Shown here: positions 4,598-5,207 of the stretch, piece by piece
Numbering within the stretch: position 1 is the stretch's first letter
Layout: each line of letters starts with the position of its first letter
NCBI GenBank assembly: GCA_023416055.1
Contig: JAEZIH010000188.1
Coordinates: forward strand, 1 to 5,207
DNA: 5,207 nt
From: Pseudomonadota bacterium
GTDB lineage: Bacteria > Pseudomonadota > Alphaproteobacteria > Caulobacterales > Caulobacteraceae
Direction of reading: 5' to 3'
Made by a program: the position numbers and the translations under genes
The notes under the pieces: generated by a model
Database searches by the model: none
Told to the model about the DNA's origin: nothing
Seen by the model: the letters and a program-made list of their open reading frames with translations, nothing else

Positions 4598-4611
4598 GGC
4601 ATGGGTAAGAG

Positions 4612-5207
4612 ATGAGCCCGATGAACGCCCTCGCCCCCGTCTCCTTCCCGAGCCCGATGGACTCCTCGTCCATCCCGTCCCTGCCGCACAACCTCGAGGC
4701 CGAACAGGCGCTGCTGGGCGCGCTGATGTTCGACAACGCCGTGTTCGAAAGGCTGTCGGACCGGCTGCGCGGCAGCCATTTCTACGAGCCCTTCCACCAG
4801 CGGCTCTACGACGCCATCGAGGACCACATCCGCCAGGGCCTGCTGGCCGAGCCGACCATCCTGATGGAGCGGTTCAAGCAGGATCCGGCCTTCCAGGAAT
4901 TCGGCGGCCTGCGCTACCTCGCCGACCTGGTGGACCGCGCCCCGCCGGCGGCCAACGCCCCCGACTACGCCCGCGTGGTCTACGACCTGGCCCTGCGCCG
5001 CGACCTGATCCGCATCGGCGGGGAGATCATCAAGGAGGCCCCCTCCCCCGAAACCGCCGCCATCGACCAGATCGAGAGCGCCGAACAGCAGCTCTACAGC
5101 CTGGCCGAGACCGGCAAGCCGTCCTCGGGCTTCGTGTCGTTCAGCCAGGCCCTGTCGGGCGCGGTGCAGATGGCCGCCGAGGCCTACCAGCGCGACGGCA
5201 AGCTGGC
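4612..5207 (+). CDS. dnaB: Replicative DNA helicase DnaB, N-terminal part (cut by window edge)
   Basis: DnaB is the hexameric 5'-3' helicase that opens the replication fork and recruits primase. The first 198 complete codons are present. After a Pro/Ser-rich lead of about 24 residues comes the diagnostic start of the DnaB N-terminal domain, LPHNLEAEQALLGALMFDN (24-42), then HFYEPFHQRLYDAI (56-69) and the helical bundle to about residue 130. The linker helix region that contacts the next subunit follows (about 145-170, IDQIESAEQQLYSLAETG). The RecA-like ATPase core with its Walker motifs lies beyond the window. The start is uncertain: ATG 4612 and ATG 4621 are in frame and neither has a strong Shine-Dalgarno (AAGAG at 4607-4611 would serve 4621). 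The order rplI, small gene, dnaB agrees with the common alphaproteobacterial linkage of rplI and dnaB. Confidence 0.96.
   Translation, partial: MSPMNALAPVSFPSPMDSSSIPSLPHNLEAEQALLGALMFDNAVFERLSDRLRGSHFYEPFHQRLYDAIEDHIRQGLLAEPTILMERFKQDPAFQEFGGLRYLADLVDRAPPAANAPDYARVVYDLALRRDLIRIGGEIIKEAPSPETAAIDQIESAEQQLYSLAETGKPSSGFVSFSQALSGAVQMAAEAYQRDGKL

Noticed and set aside
1..5207. CRISPR arrays, tRNA or rRNA genes, insertion sequences, attachment sites, or a new defence system
   Set aside because: No regularly spaced repeats, cloverleaf sequences, transposase-like frames or terminal repeats were seen. Gene content and base composition are uniform and housekeeping in nature.

Overview
The window looks like chromosomal DNA of a high-GC alphaproteobacterium, most likely the Caulobacterales (Caulobacter, Brevundimonas or Phenylobacterium type). 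The reasons are the strong G/C third-position bias, an alphaproteobacterial phasin, the long N-terminus of bS18 and long C-terminal tail of bL9, the order rpsF-rpsR-rplI followed by dnaB, and GANTC sites (the CcrM methylation motif) near a promoter. The genus call is an inference from style, not from a search.

Left part (1-1948): two genes diverge from a shared control region of about 260 bp. To the left, on the minus strand, is the 5' part of a phasin, a surface protein of polyhydroxyalkanoate (PHA) granules. To the right is a secreted D-alanyl-D-alanine carboxypeptidase (peptidase S11, low-molecular-weight penicillin-binding protein) ending in a septal SPOR domain. The control region holds a good sigma70-type promoter for the phasin. 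It is interleaved with two TGC/GCA inverted repeats of the kind bound by the PHA regulator PhaR. This makes the upstream ATG of the carboxypeptidase reading frame improbable; a TTG codon at 572 fits much better.

Middle (1949-2576): two hairpins, then a small polytopic membrane protein gene that is split by an apparent one-base indel near 2307-2319. Both halves look membrane-spanning, and the second half has no plausible start of its own.

Ribosomal block (2574-4056): a promoter overlaps the stop codon of the broken gene. A structured leader follows that may be an S6:S18 autoregulatory RNA, then rpsF (bS6), rpsR (bS18) and rplI (bL9) tightly packed, closed by a strong intrinsic terminator. These proteins belong to the small-subunit platform (S6-S18 heterodimer) and the base of the L1 stalk (L9).

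Right part (4057-5207): a small exported protein of unknown function whose C-terminal half resembles the Rap1a/Tai family. It is followed by a hairpin-bearing intergenic region and the 5' part of dnaB, the replicative helicase, cut by the window edge.

Most of the window is housekeeping. I see no novel defence system, mobile element, CRISPR array, tRNA or rRNA. The items most worth checking are the phasin operator architecture, the frameshifted membrane gene, the rpsF leader structure and the small exported protein next to dnaB.
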